A stretch of DNA of 64,000 nt from Methylibium petroleiphilum PM1 (lineage in GTDB: Bacteria; Pseudomonadota; Gammaproteobacteria; Burkholderiales; Burkholderiaceae_C). The notes under the pieces were generated by a model. That model was not told the origin of the DNA and did no database searches. It worked only from the letters and a program-made list of their open reading frames with translations. Below, piece after piece: positions 53,802 through 62,838 of this stretch. Both the position numbers and the translations under genes were made by a program. The first letter of the stretch is position 1, and each line of letters begins with the position of its first letter. The stretch spans positions 3,968,001 to 4,032,000 of the forward strand of contig NC_008825.1 in assembly GCF_000015725.1 (NCBI RefSeq). Direction: 5' to 3'.

Positions 53802-55448
53802 TCAACGCCGGTGGCCGTGATCGGCCCGAATCCACTGGGCCGCCTTCTCCGCAATCATCAGCGTGGGGCTGTTGGTGTTGCCGCTGGTGATCGTGGGCAT
53901 CACGCTGGCGTCGACCACCCGCAGGCCGGCCACGCCGCGTACCCGCAGCTGCGCATCGACGACAGCCTGCGGGTCGTCGTCGCGCCCCATCCGGCAGGTG
54001 CCCACCGGGTGGAAGATCGTCGTGCCGATGTCGCCGGCCAGCCGCGCCAGCTCGGCGTCGGTCTGGAACTGCACGCCAGGCTTCACCTCCTCGGGCCGGT
54101 ATTTGGCCAACGCCGGCTGCGCCGCGATGCGCCGCGTCACCCGCAGGCTGTCGGCCGCCACCTGGCGGTCGGCTTCGGTGGACAGGTAGCGCGGCGCGAT
54201 GAGCGGCGCGTCCTCGAAGCGCGGGCTGCGGATGCGGATTGCGCCGCGGCTGGTCGGATTGAGGTTGCAGACGCTCGCCGTGAAGGCGTCGAAGCGATGC
54301 AATGGCTCACCGAACGCCTCCAGGCTCAGCGGTTGCACGTGGTACTCGAGGTTGGGCCACGTGTGGTCCGGCGACGAGCGGGTGAAGGCACCGAGCTGCG
54401 ATGGCGCCATGCTCATCGGTCCGCTGCGCTTGAACGCGTATTCCAGGCCGATGCGGGCCCTGCCCCACCACGACGCCGACAGCGTGTTGAGCGTCGGCAC
54501 GCCCTGCAGCTTGAAGACGGCGCGAATCTGGAGATGGTCCTGCAGGTTCTCGCCGACGCCGGGCAGGTCCTGCGCCACCGCGATGCCGTACTGCTGCAGC
54601 AGCCCCGCCGGTCCCAGGCCCGACAGCTGCAGCAGCTGCGGCGAACCCACCGCACCGGCGCTGAGCAGCACCTCGGCACTGGCCCGGACGGTCTCGGGGC
54701 CGTGGGGCGTCTGCACATCGCAGCCGGTGCAGCGCAGCGCGCCGTCGGCACCGCGCTCGATCAGCAGCCGGGTCACCTGCACGCCGGTCCACATCTCGAA
54801 GTTGGGCCGGCCATAGCAGGTCGGTCGGAGGAAGGCCTTGGCCGTGTTCCAGCGCCAGCCGGCGCGCTGATTGACCTCGAAGTAGCCCACACCCTCGTTG
54901 TTGCCGCGGTTGAAGTCGGCGCTCGCCGGGATGCCGGCCTGCTGCGCGGCCAACGCGAACGCCTCCAGCACGTCCCAGCGCAGGCGCTGCTTCTCGACCC
55001 GCCATTCGCCGCCGGCGCCATGCATCTCGTCGGCGCCACCGTGGTGGTCCTCGTGCTGCTTGAAGACCGGCAGGCAGGCGTCCCAGCGCCAGCCATCGTC
55101 GCCGGTCACCGCCGCCCAGTGGTCGTAGTCGCGCGACTGGCCGCGCATGTAGATCATGCCGTTGATGCTCGAGCAGCCGCCCAGCACCTTGCCGCGCGGG
55201 TAGCGCAGCGAGCGGCCGTTCAGCCCCGGATCGGGCTCGGTCTGGTAGAGCCAGTCGGTGCGCGGGTTGCCGATGCAGTGCAGGTAGCCGACCGGGATGT
55301 GGATCCAGTGGTAGTCGTCGCGGCCACCGGCCTCGAGCAGCAGCACGCGCTTGGCCGGATCGGCGCTCAGGCGGTTGGCCAGCAGGCAGCCGGCCGTGCC
55401 GCCGCCGATGATCACGTGATCGAAGGTGGGGGTGACGTCGTCGTTCAT
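53802..55448 (-). CDS. GMC-family FAD-dependent alcohol/choline dehydrogenase
   Basis: 548 residues from ATG 55448. FAD motif FDHVIIGGGTAGCLLANRLSA, GMC signature 1 RGKVLGGCSSINGMIYMRG, signature 2 SAGAVGSPQLLQLSGLGP, and the C-terminal FHPVGTCRMG and VVDASVMPTITSGNTNSPTL with catalytic His/Asn. Relatives include choline dehydrogenase BetA and the aliphatic/polyethylene-glycol alcohol dehydrogenases; the substrate is not clear. It overlaps marC by 4 nt. Confidence 0.92.
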   Translation of the reverse strand: MNDDVTPTFDHVIIGGGTAGCLLANRLSADPAKRVLLLEAGGRDDYHWIHIPVGYLHCIGNPRTDWLYQTEPDPGLNGRSLRYPRGKVLGGCSSINGMIYMRGQSRDYDHWAAVTGDDGWRWDACLPVFKQHEDHHGGADEMHGAGGEWRVEKQRLRWDVLEAFALAAQQAGIPASADFNRGNNEGVGYFEVNQRAGWRWNTAKAFLRPTCYGRPNFEMWTGVQVTRLLIERGADGALRCTGCDVQTPHGPETVRASAEVLLSAGAVGSPQLLQLSGLGPAGLLQQYGIAVAQDLPGVGENLQDHLQIRAVFKLQGVPTLNTLSASWWGRARIGLEYAFKRSGPMSMAPSQLGAFTRSSPDHTWPNLEYHVQPLSLEAFGEPLHRFDAFTASVCNLNPTSRGAIRIRSPRFEDAPLIAPRYLSTEADRQVAADSLRVTRRIAAQPALAKYRPEEVKPGVQFQTDAELARLAGDIGTTIFHPVGTCRMGRDDDPQAVVDAQLRVRGVAGLRVVDASVMPTITSGNTNSPTLMIAEKAAQWIRADHGHRR

Positions 55449-56083
55449 CGCGGAATCGCCGATGCGAGCACCGGGAACAGTTTGGCCAGCCCTTCGGCCA
55501 TGATCTCCACCGCCATCGCCGCCAGGATCAGGCCCATCAGCCGCGTCATCACGTTGATGCCGGTCTTGCCCAGCACCCGCGCGATGCGGCCCGAGGCGAT
55601 GAAGGCCAGGTAGACCGCTGCGCCGATCACCACCCCGTAGAGCACCAGCGTGCCCAGTTGCCACCAGTGGCGCGTGCGCTCGGCGTAGATGACCATCGTC
55701 GAGATGGTGGCCGGGCCGGTCAGCAGCGGGATCGTCAGCGGCACGACTGCGATGCTGGCCCCGGCGTCGGCCTTCTGGGCGCCCTCGCTCATGTCTTCCT
55801 TGCTGGTGTCGGCCGGCTGGGCGTTGAGCATCTGCAGCGAGCTGATCAGCAGCAGCGTGCCGCCGCCGACCTGGAAGGAGGCGATGCTGATGCCGAAGAA
55901 CTCGATGATCTTCAGCCCTGCCACCGCGCTGATCGAGATCACGAGGAAGGCGCTGAAGGCGCTCACCCGAATGGTGCGCTGGCGCTGCTGCCGGTTGAAA
56001 CCGCTGGTGAAGGTGATGAAGAAGGGAATGGCGCCGATCGGGTTGACGATGGCCAGGAGTGCGATCAGGGGTTTCAGATCCAT
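55445..56083 (-). CDS. MarC family membrane protein
   Basis: 212 residues from ATG 56083. Six membrane helices; MarC/UPF0056 motifs LLAIVNPIGAIPFFITFTSG at the start and PLTIPLLTGPATISTMVIY in the middle. Function unknown despite the historical link to multiple antibiotic resistance. First gene of a two-gene operon with the GMC oxidoreductase (ATGA overlap). Confidence 0.9.
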   Translation of the reverse strand: MDLKPLIALLAIVNPIGAIPFFITFTSGFNRQQRQRTIRVSAFSAFLVISISAVAGLKIIEFFGISIASFQVGGGTLLLISSLQMLNAQPADTSKEDMSEGAQKADAGASIAVVPLTIPLLTGPATISTMVIYAERTRHWWQLGTLVLYGVVIGAAVYLAFIASGRIARVLGKTGINVMTRLMGLILAAMAVEIMAEGLAKLFPVLASAIPR

Positions 56084-56344
56084 CGCGGGATTCTCAGTCC
56101 CCGGCCATTCGCTTGTCGACCGAGGGCGCGTCCGGGCACCGCCCGAAGGGCCGCCAGGCCGCATGTTTGCTCGACTCCGATACAACACTCGGGTGCCCCA
56201 CTACACCGAAAGTCACCTCTTCCCACATAATGGGCTTTCGTGTTTGGATGCGGCGCCTTCTCTGGATCGGTTCCGGCGGGTTGAGGCTCCACATATTGTT
56301 CGGTACCGCTGTACCGGTTTTCAGAGGAAGAAAGGCGCTCTCTC
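56084..56344 (+). promoter_or_regulatory. Long leader region of the RNA-binding protein gene
   Basis: 261 bp between the divergent marC and RNA-binding protein starts, without a gene. About 30 bp before the ATG is the hairpin CGGTAC-CGCT-GTACCG (56301-56316) followed by GTTTTC. Genes for cold-inducible RNA-binding proteins often have structured leaders; the hairpin may serve that kind of control. No clear -10/-35 pair identified. Confidence 0.4.
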
Positions 56345-56833
56345 ATGGGCAACAAGCTGTACGTGGGCAACCTTGCCTACAGTGTGCGCGACGACGATCT
56401 GCAACAGGCGTTCGGCGAATTCGGCGCCGTCACCTCGGCCAAGGTCATGATGGACCGGGACACCGGCCGCTCGAAGGGCTTCGGCTTCGTCGAGATGGGC
56501 TCCGATGCCGAGGCCCAGGCGGCCATCGAAGGCATGAACGGTCAGTCCCTGTCCGGTCGCGCGATCGTCGTCAATGAAGCCCGCCCTCGTGAAGAGCGGC
56601 CGGGTGGTTTCCGTGGTCCCTATGGCGGCGGCGGTGCCGGCGGCGGTGGTGGCTACGGCGGCGGCGGTGGTGGCCGCAGCGGCGGCGGTGGTGGTTATGG
56701 CGGTGGTGGTGGCGGCTACGGCGGCGGCGGCGGTGGTCGCAGCGGCGGTGGCGGCGGTTATGGCGGCGGCGGTGGTCGCAGCGGTGGTGGTGGCGGTTAC
56801 GGCGGCGGCGGCGGTGGCCGCGGCGGCTACTGA
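56345..56833 (+). CDS. Glycine-rich RRM RNA-binding protein
   Basis: 162 residues. Residues 3-82 are one RNA-recognition motif with RNP2 KLYVGNLAY and RNP1 SKGFGFVEM. Residues 85-162 are a low-complexity tail made of repeats of YGGGGGG and RSGGGGG. This matches cyanobacterial and proteobacterial Rbp proteins, which act as cold-inducible RNA chaperones. The tail is an unusually pure Gly/Tyr/Arg array, of the sort that promotes condensation in eukaryotic RNA-binding proteins. A terminator follows at 56881. Confidence 0.93.
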   Translation: MGNKLYVGNLAYSVRDDDLQQAFGEFGAVTSAKVMMDRDTGRSKGFGFVEMGSDAEAQAAIEGMNGQSLSGRAIVVNEARPREERPGGFRGPYGGGGAGGGGGYGGGGGGRSGGGGGYGGGGGGYGGGGGGRSGGGGGYGGGGGRSGGGGGYGGGGGGRGGY

Positions 56834-56880
56834 GAGCCCCCATCGCACGAGCCGGTCGATGCCGGCTTCCGGGATTCCTC

Positions 56881-56912
56881 AAAGGCGGTGGCGCTTCGGC
56901 CCACCGCCTTTT
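56881..56912. terminator. Bidirectional terminator between the RRM gene and the SDR gene
   Basis: AAAGGCGGTGG and CCACCGCCTTT form an 11-bp perfect stem; TTTT follows on the plus strand and a shorter T tract on the minus strand. It lies between two convergent genes. Confidence 0.8.
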
Positions 56913-56925
56913 GTCTTGGCGGGCC

Positions 56926-57708
56926 CTATTCGCCCTGGCGCTTCTTGCGGCCCCGTCCGACCAGCGCACGGTCCAGCACGGCGTTCGGGAGCAGCCGCAT
57001 CAGCTTGGCGACGATCCCCATCTGCCAGGGGATCACGCGGTAGCTGACGCCGGCCCGGATCGCCGCCACGGCGCGCTCGGCAAAGGCCTCGGGCGTCATC
57101 AGGAAGGGCATGCCGTAGCGGTTGCCGGCAGTCAGCGGCGTCGCCACGTAGCCGGGCACCAACGTCACGACCCGGATCCCGAACACGCGGCACTCACCGC
57201 GCAGGCTCTCGCAATAGCTCACCACGCCCGCCTTGCTCGCGCAGTAGGCGCCGTGGCCGGGCAGGCCGCGGATGGCCGCGACGCTCGCCACTCCCACCAA
57301 CGTGCCCGAGCGCCGCTCGCGCATCGGCTTCACGAAGGGCTGGAACGTGGCAGCCATGCCAAGGTTGTTGGTCTCGAAGGTGGCGCGGATCACTTCCAGG
57401 TCTTCGTACTCCGCGGTATCGACGCCGATGCTGATGCCGGCGTTGGCCACCACCACGTCGGGCAGGCCCTGGTCCTGAAGGCACGCGCGGCCGGCCGCGG
57501 TGATGCTCGCCACGTCGCGCACGTCGGCCGCGTAGACCGCCCAACGTTCAGCTGGCCAGCCACGGGCACGGCACCAGGCCTCGATCTCGTGGGCGCGGCG
57601 CGCTACCAGCGCCAGACGGTAGCCGGCCTGCGCGAAGCGGGCCGCCAGGGCCTGGCCGATGCCGCTCGACGCCCCGGTGATGAAGACCAGCGGCGCGGCG
57701 GCACTCAC
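56926..57708 (-). CDS. Short-chain dehydrogenase/reductase
   Basis: 260 residues. NAD(P)-binding VFITGASSGIGQALAARF, VVVANAGIS, catalytic Ser in GVASVAAIRGLPG and YCASK with Tyr/Lys. The C-terminus is strongly basic (RALVGRGRKKRQ). The reaction is unknown. It overlaps lptC by 4 nt and ends the kdsD-kdsC-lptC operon, where lptA would be expected; a role in the cell envelope is only a guess. Confidence 0.88.
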   Translation of the reverse strand: MSAAAPLVFITGASSGIGQALAARFAQAGYRLALVARRAHEIEAWCRARGWPAERWAVYAADVRDVASITAAGRACLQDQGLPDVVVANAGISIGVDTAEYEDLEVIRATFETNNLGMAATFQPFVKPMRERRSGTLVGVASVAAIRGLPGHGAYCASKAGVVSYCESLRGECRVFGIRVVTLVPGYVATPLTAGNRYGMPFLMTPEAFAERAVAAIRAGVSYRVIPWQMGIVAKLMRLLPNAVLDRALVGRGRKKRQGE

Positions 57709-58406
57709 GGCGCCGCCTGCGGCGTGGCGAGCAGCTCGCCGCTCACGCGACCGCTCAGCTGGCCGATGCGGTCGAGGTGGCTGTAGTCGAGGCTGCCGGC
57801 GCGCATCTCACCGCGACCGGTGAACAGCGTCACCGGCAGGTGCGAGCGCACCCGCTCCGTCTCGGTGAACAGCTCGAGAAACTCGCCGCGGATCTCGAGC
57901 CGTGCCGACGGGCCTTCGCCCGGGCCCGGCTCGCGGATCACGCGCGCGCCGCCGGTCAGCCGCACCTGGGTCGCATCCCCGTTGCTCAGCGCCCGCTGCG
58001 CGCTGCCCAGCGTGACGCGACCCGTCTCGTCGACCGCCCGCAGGCGCACGCCTTCGACCTCGATCGTGTCGGTGTCCGGGTAGTGCTGCATCACGTCGCC
58101 TTCGAGCCGCGAGCGCAGCGCGCCGCTCGGCGTGTAGCTCACGACGGAAAAGCCGCGCATCGTGTAGTCCGGCTCGTGCCTCAGCGCCTGGGCCGCCTTG
58201 GTGTCGCCCGGCACCGGGGTGTTTTTCACCAGCCACCAGCTCAGCGCCGCCAGCGCGCCCATCAGCAGCACCGGCAGGTAGCGCAGCAGGTGATCGAGCG
58301 CGCGCGCGGTCCACGGGCCGCCGACCGCCTCGCGCGCGCCGCCCTGCGGGGCCAGCGGCAGGAGCTCGGCGAACGGCGGCTCGGGGCTGTCGCCGCGATC
58401 GGTCAT
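57705..58406 (-). CDS. lptC: LPS export system protein LptC
   Basis: 233 residues. A cytoplasmic N-terminus of about 40 residues, one membrane helix (LLRYLPVLLMGALAALSWWLV) and a periplasmic beta-jellyroll: EPDYTMRGFSVVSYTPSGALRSRLEGDVMQHYPDTDT and GEFLELFTETERVRSHLPVTLF match LptC. It passes LPS from LptBFG to LptA. It overlaps kdsC (4 nt) and the SDR gene (4 nt). lptA and lptB are not next to it as they are in most relatives. Confidence 0.88.
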   Translation of the reverse strand: MTDRGDSPEPPFAELLPLAPQGGAREAVGGPWTARALDHLLRYLPVLLMGALAALSWWLVKNTPVPGDTKAAQALRHEPDYTMRGFSVVSYTPSGALRSRLEGDVMQHYPDTDTIEVEGVRLRAVDETGRVTLGSAQRALSNGDATQVRLTGGARVIREPGPGEGPSARLEIRGEFLELFTETERVRSHLPVTLFTGRGEMRAGSLDYSHLDRIGQLSGRVSGELLATPQAAP

Positions 58407-59008
58407 GAGGATGGCCCCGCCACCGTGCCGCTGTCCAGCGTGGTGAGATGACCCTGCAGCAGGCCGGCGTAGCGCCCGCTCGCCACCAGCATCAGGTCGC
58501 AGAACTCGCGCGCCGCGCCGTGGCCGCCGGCCACCGTCGTCACGTGGTCGACCCGCGCGCGCACCTCGGCATGCGCGTTGGACGGCGCCGCGGCGAAGCC
58601 GGCCCGCACCAGCAGCGGCAGGTCGGGCCAGTCGTCGCCGATCGCCGCCACCTGGGGCCAGTCCAGGCCCAACGTCGCGAGCAACGCGGTCGCGGCAACC
58701 AGCTTGTCGTGGGCACCGTAGACCGCGTGTGCGATGCCCAGATCGGCCACGCGCCGCCGCACCGCCGGTGAATCGCGGCCGGTGATCACCAGCGGCGCGA
58801 TGCCGCCCTGCGCCAGCAGCTTGAGGCCATGGCCGTCGAGCGAGTTGAAGGCCTTGACGGTCTCGCCGTGCTCACCGATGTACAGCCGCCCGTCGGTCAG
58901 CACGCCGTCGACGTCGAAGATCGCCGCGCGCAGTCCCTGCGCCTTCAGCAGCAGCGACGGCGCGAACTGCAGCGTCGCCCGGAATTCGCGCCGGCTCTGC
59001 TCATCCAT
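58403..59008 (-). CDS. kdsC: 3-deoxy-D-manno-octulosonate 8-phosphate phosphatase KdsC
   Basis: 201 residues. HAD motif I AAIFDVDGVLTDGRLYIG, then LDGHGLKLLAQGGIAPLVITGRDS and the last motif VAAIGDDWPDLPLL. It removes phosphate from Kdo 8-phosphate during LPS core synthesis. It overlaps the kdsD stop by one base (TGATG). Confidence 0.94.
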   Translation of the reverse strand: MDEQSRREFRATLQFAPSLLLKAQGLRAAIFDVDGVLTDGRLYIGEHGETVKAFNSLDGHGLKLLAQGGIAPLVITGRDSPAVRRRVADLGIAHAVYGAHDKLVAATALLATLGLDWPQVAAIGDDWPDLPLLVRAGFAAAPSNAHAEVRARVDHVTTVAGGHGAAREFCDLMLVASGRYAGLLQGHLTTLDSGTVAGPSS

Positions 59009-60072
59009 CAGATGACCTTCGCGCGCAGCAGATCGTTGATGTTCAGCGCACCGACCAGCACGCCCTGGGCATCGACCACGAGCACACTGGTGATGCGGTG
59101 CGTCTCCATCAGGTCGGCGGCATCGACGGCCAGTGCGTCGTCGCGCACCGTGCGCGGCGCCGGATGCATCACCTCCGCGGCCGTCAGCGCGCGCAGGTCG
59201 CCGCCCTTCTCGATCAGGCGGCGCAGGTCGCCGTCGGTGAAGATGCCCTGCACGCGGCCGGCGTCATCGACGATCGCTGTGGCGCCCAGGCCCTTCGCGC
59301 TCATCTCGCGCATCAGGTCGGTGAACGCCGTTGCCGGCCCCACGCTCGGCACCGCGTCGCCGCCGCGCATCACGTCGCGCACGTGCGTCAGCAGCTTGCG
59401 CCCCAGCGAACCGCCAGGATGCGAGCGCGCGAAGTCTTCCTCCTTGAAGCCGCGGGCATCGAGCAGCGCGACGGCGAGGGCGTCACCCAGCGCCATCTGC
59501 GCGGTGGTGCTGGCCGTCGGTGCCAGGTTCAGCGGACAGGCCTCCTGTGCGACCGCGCTGTCGAGCACCAGCTCGGCATGGCGCGCGAGGTTGGAGTCGG
59601 CCCGGCCGGTGATCGCGATCAGCATGACGCCCAGCCGCTTGAGCACCGGCAGGATGGCCGCCAGCTCGTCGCTCTCGCCGGAGTTCGAGATCGCCAGCAC
59701 GATGTCGGACGGGGTCACCATGCCCAGGTCGCCGTGACTCGCCTCGGCAGGGTGCACGAACATCGCCGGCGTGCCGGTCGAGGCCAGTGTCGCGGCGATC
59801 TTGCGGCCCACGTGGCCGCTCTTGCCCATGCCCATCACGACCACGCGGCCGCGGCATACCAGCATGGCCGCGACCGCCCGTGCGAACGCGTCGGCCATCG
59901 GCCCGACGATGCGCTGCTGCAGTGCGCCCAGCGCCTGCGCCTCGACCGCCAGCGCCTGCGCGCCCATCTCGACGCTGCGCTGCGGGGAATACGAGGAGGA
60001 AGAGGAAGAAGAAGCGGAGGGTGGCGTCACAGGGTGCGCCCCGGGCTCGCGCCGCAGGGCCTTCGGTAGCAT
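59008..60072 (-). CDS. kdsD: D-arabinose 5-phosphate isomerase KdsD
   Basis: 354 residues from ATG 60072. SIS domain RVVVMGMGKSGHVGRKIAATLASTGTPAMF and VLAISNSGESDEL, GFKEEDFARSHPGGSLGRKLL, then two CBS domains. It makes arabinose 5-phosphate, the first step to Kdo. The N-terminus is about 25 residues longer than usual and contains a tract of seven serines. A TAGAAT -10 (60079-60084) would start transcription at the first ATG, so the mRNA may be leaderless, or the true start may be the ATG at 59967 that gives the standard length. Confidence 0.93.
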   Translation of the reverse strand: MLPKALRREPGAHPVTPPSASSSSSSSYSPQRSVEMGAQALAVEAQALGALQQRIVGPMADAFARAVAAMLVCRGRVVVMGMGKSGHVGRKIAATLASTGTPAMFVHPAEASHGDLGMVTPSDIVLAISNSGESDELAAILPVLKRLGVMLIAITGRADSNLARHAELVLDSAVAQEACPLNLAPTASTTAQMALGDALAVALLDARGFKEEDFARSHPGGSLGRKLLTHVRDVMRGGDAVPSVGPATAFTDLMREMSAKGLGATAIVDDAGRVQGIFTDGDLRRLIEKGGDLRALTAAEVMHPAPRTVRDDALAVDAADLMETHRITSVLVVDAQGVLVGALNINDLLRAKVI

Positions 60073-60078
60073 CGGATG

Positions 60079-60084
60079 ATTCTA
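60079..60084 (-). promoter_or_regulatory. -10 box of the kdsD-kdsC-lptC operon
   Basis: TAGAAT on the minus strand, ending 6 bp before the kdsD start codon. This is the same arrangement as for tldD and implies a transcript starting at or very near the ATG. Confidence 0.45.
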
Positions 60085-60142
60085 GGCGCCGCCCCCCATG
60101 CGGGTCGCCGCCCGCGGCACCGATCCTGCAAGCCCCCAACGG

Positions 60143-62140
60143 ATGGCCTCTTCCCTCGAACTCGCCCTGCTCTACCTCGTGGCCGCGGTGCTCAGCGTCG
60201 CGGCCTGCCGGTCGCTGAAGCTGCCGCCGATGCTCGGCTACCTGGCCGCCGGCGTGCTGATCGGTCCGAACGCGCTGGCGCTGGCACGCGACTCCGTCGG
60301 CGTGCAGTACCTCGCCGAGTTCGGTGTCGTGTTCCTGATGTTCGTCATCGGGCTAGAGTTCAATCTGCCCAAGCTGCGAAGCATGCGCACGCTGGTGTTC
60401 GGCCTCGGGCTGTCGCAGGTGTCGCTGACCATCGCCGCCACCGTGGCCGGCAACGCCCTGCTGGCCTGGGTCTTCTCGATGGCCGGCAAGTCCTGGGGGC
60501 TGGGTTGGCAGAGTGCGATCGCGCTGGGCGCGGCGCTGGCCATGAGCAGCACCGCCATCGTGGTCAAGATGATGGCCGAGCGCATCGAGCTCGAGACACC
60601 GCATGGCCGCCGCGTGATGGGCGTGCTGCTGTTCCAGGATCTGGCCGTGGTGCCGCTGCTGGTGCTGATCCCGGCGCTCGGCGAATCGGCCGGCGACATG
60701 ACGCGCGCGCTGCTGTTCGCCGGGCTCAAGGCCGCCGTGTTGCTGACGCTGCTGCTGGTGGGCGGCCAGCGCGTGATGCGCTGGTGGCTTACGCTGGTGG
60801 CCCGCGGGCGCAGCGAGGAGCTGTTCATCCTGAACCTGCTGCTCGTCACGCTGGGCCTGGCCTGGCTGACCGAGCATGCCGGCCTGTCGCTGGCTCTCGG
60901 CGCCTTCATCGCCGGCATGCTGATCGCCGAGACCGAATACAAGCACCAGGTCGAGACCGACATCCGGCCCTTCCACGACGTGCTGCTCGGGCTGTTCTTC
61001 ATCACCATCGGCATGAAGCTCGACTGGCGCGCCATCTGGGATCAGTGGATGGTGGTGGCGGCGATGACAGTGCTGCCGGTGCTGTTCAAGTTCGGCCTCG
61101 TCACACTCCTGGCGCGGGTCTTCGGCGCGCCGGCCGGTGTGGCGCTGCGCACCGGGCTCTATCTCGCGCAGGCCGGCGAATTCGGCTTCGTGCTGCTGGC
61201 GCTGGCCACGCAGAGCCAGTTGCTGCCCGAGCGCCTGCAAAGCCCGGTGCTGGCGTCGATGGTGCTGTCGATGCTCGCCACGCCCCTGCTCATCGTCTAC
61301 AGCAACCGCATCGTGATGCGGCTCGCGGCCAGCGACTGGCTGTTGCAATCGGTGGCGCTGACCAGCATCGCCACCAAGTCGATCCATGCAGAGGCGCACG
61401 TGATCATCTGCGGCTACGGACGCAGCGGTCAGAACCTCGCGCAGCTGCTGAGCACCGAGCAGATCCCCTACGTCGCGCTCGACCTCGACCCCGACCGCGT
61501 GCGCCAGGCCGCGGCGGCCGGCCAGAACGTGGTGTTCGGCGACGCGGCGCGGTTGCAGAGCCTGATGGCGGCCGGCCTGGCGCGCGCAACGGCCGTGGTG
61601 ATCAGCTACCACGACACCCCCTCGGCGCTGAAGATCCTGCGACTGGTGCGCGAACACGCCCCCACGGTGCCGGTCATCGTGCGAACCCTCGACGACAGCG
61701 ACCTCGAGCCGCTGCAGGCTGCCGGCGCGACCGAGGTGGTCCCAGAGGCGATCGAGGGCTCGCTGATGATGGCCTCGCACGTGCTCGCGCTGGTTGGCGT
61801 GCCGATGCGGCGCGTGATCCGGCTCGTGCAGGACCAGCGCGACGCGCGCTACGGCCTGCTGCGCGGCTACTTCCACGGCGCCGACGACGACACCGTCGAG
61901 GAGCTGCAGCAGCGGCGCCTGCAGAGCGTCACGCTGTCCGAGAGCAGCGCCAGCCTCGGCCGAACGATCGTCGAACAGGCGCTCACCGAACTGCAGGTGC
62001 AGGTTGTCTCGCTGCGCCGCGCCCACGGCAACGTGGTGCATCCAGACGATGCCCTGGTGCTCGCCGCCGGCGACACGCTGGTGCTGTCGGGCCGACCCGA
62101 AACGCTGGCCCGCGCCGAGGCGCGGCTGCTGCGCGGCTGA
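60143..62140 (+). CDS. Kef-type K+/H+ antiporter (CPA2 family)
   Basis: 665 residues from ATG 60143. The N-terminal antiporter domain of about 12 membrane helices carries GYLAAGVLIGPNAL, FLMFVIGLEFNLPKLRSM and AQAGEFGFVLLAL. An RCK_N Rossmann domain follows (VIICGYGRSGQNLAQLL, residues about 430-550), then an RCK_C domain. This is the KefB/KefC/YbaL layout for potassium efflux; ligand control by NAD(H) or glutathione adducts is known for the family but not readable here. It is divergent from kdsD with 70 bp between starts. Confidence 0.92.
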   Translation: MASSLELALLYLVAAVLSVAACRSLKLPPMLGYLAAGVLIGPNALALARDSVGVQYLAEFGVVFLMFVIGLEFNLPKLRSMRTLVFGLGLSQVSLTIAATVAGNALLAWVFSMAGKSWGLGWQSAIALGAALAMSSTAIVVKMMAERIELETPHGRRVMGVLLFQDLAVVPLLVLIPALGESAGDMTRALLFAGLKAAVLLTLLLVGGQRVMRWWLTLVARGRSEELFILNLLLVTLGLAWLTEHAGLSLALGAFIAGMLIAETEYKHQVETDIRPFHDVLLGLFFITIGMKLDWRAIWDQWMVVAAMTVLPVLFKFGLVTLLARVFGAPAGVALRTGLYLAQAGEFGFVLLALATQSQLLPERLQSPVLASMVLSMLATPLLIVYSNRIVMRLAASDWLLQSVALTSIATKSIHAEAHVIICGYGRSGQNLAQLLSTEQIPYVALDLDPDRVRQAAAAGQNVVFGDAARLQSLMAAGLARATAVVISYHDTPSALKILRLVREHAPTVPVIVRTLDDSDLEPLQAAGATEVVPEAIEGSLMMASHVLALVGVPMRRVIRLVQDQRDARYGLLRGYFHGADDDTVEELQQRRLQSVTLSESSASLGRTIVEQALTELQVQVVSLRRAHGNVVHPDDALVLAAGDTLVLSGRPETLARAEARLLRG

Positions 62141-62154
62141 GCGGCGGGTCCCCC

Positions 62155-62757
62155 ATGCCGTTGTCTCGCCGCGCACTGCTGCTGAACGCCACGCTGGTGA
62201 GCACCGCGCCGGCAGCGCTGCTCTTCTCCCGGTCGGCCGCAGGTGTGGAGGCGCTCGACCTGCCCGATCTGGCTCAGGCGCTGCGCGCCGGCGCCGTGGT
62301 GGCCGCGTTCCGCCATGCCTACGCCCCCGGCACCTTCGATCCGCCGGGCTTCACGCTCGAGCAGTGTGCGACCCAGCGCAACCTCGACGACGCCGGGCGC
62401 GCCCAGGCCCGCCGCATCGGTGCGTGGTTTGCAGCACAGGGCCTGCAGCCGTCGGCCGTGAAATCGAGTCCGTGGTGCCGCTGCATCGAAACGGCCACGC
62501 TCGCGTTCGGCACGGTCGAACGCTGGGCCGCACTCGGCTCGGTGCGCACAGGAACCGACGCCGCTTCGTCGCAGGTTGCCGCGCTACGGCAGGCGCTCGC
62601 GAAGGTGCCCCCAGGCCGTTTCGAGGTGTGGGTCAGCCACCAGTTCACGCTGAGCGCGCTGCTCGGCAAGAGCACCGCGTCGGGCGAAGGTCTGGTGCTG
62701 CGCGCGGCGCCCGGCGGCGGGCCGCCAGTGCTGCTCGGGCGCTTGCCGCCGGCCTGA
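62155..62757 (+). CDS. Exported histidine-phosphatase superfamily protein
   Basis: 200 residues from ATG 62155. An N-terminal SRRALLLNATLVSTAPAALLF segment, possibly a Tat-type signal (SRR followed by a hydrophobic run). The phosphatase core has AAFRHAYAPGTF, where the usual RHG is RHA, then LDDAGRAQARRIGAWF, SPWCRCIETATLAFG and the second histidine in VWVSHQFTLSALLG. It belongs to the phosphoglycerate-mutase-like superfamily; substrate unknown. It follows the antiporter gene by 14 bp. Confidence 0.82.
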   Translation: MPLSRRALLLNATLVSTAPAALLFSRSAAGVEALDLPDLAQALRAGAVVAAFRHAYAPGTFDPPGFTLEQCATQRNLDDAGRAQARRIGAWFAAQGLQPSAVKSSPWCRCIETATLAFGTVERWAALGSVRTGTDAASSQVAALRQALAKVPPGRFEVWVSHQFTLSALLGKSTASGEGLVLRAAPGGGPPVLLGRLPPA

Positions 62758-62838
62758 CATCGCCGCTCGTCGGCAGGGCTGCCGATAATGAATGACCGGC
62801 ATCCCCCAAGCGTTTCAACTCACCGCCACGCCACCCGC

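Noticed and set aside
59989-60021. Serine tract of kdsD as a phase-variable repeat
   Set aside because: The repeat unit is a triplet and imperfect, so slippage would keep the frame and is unlikely to switch expression.
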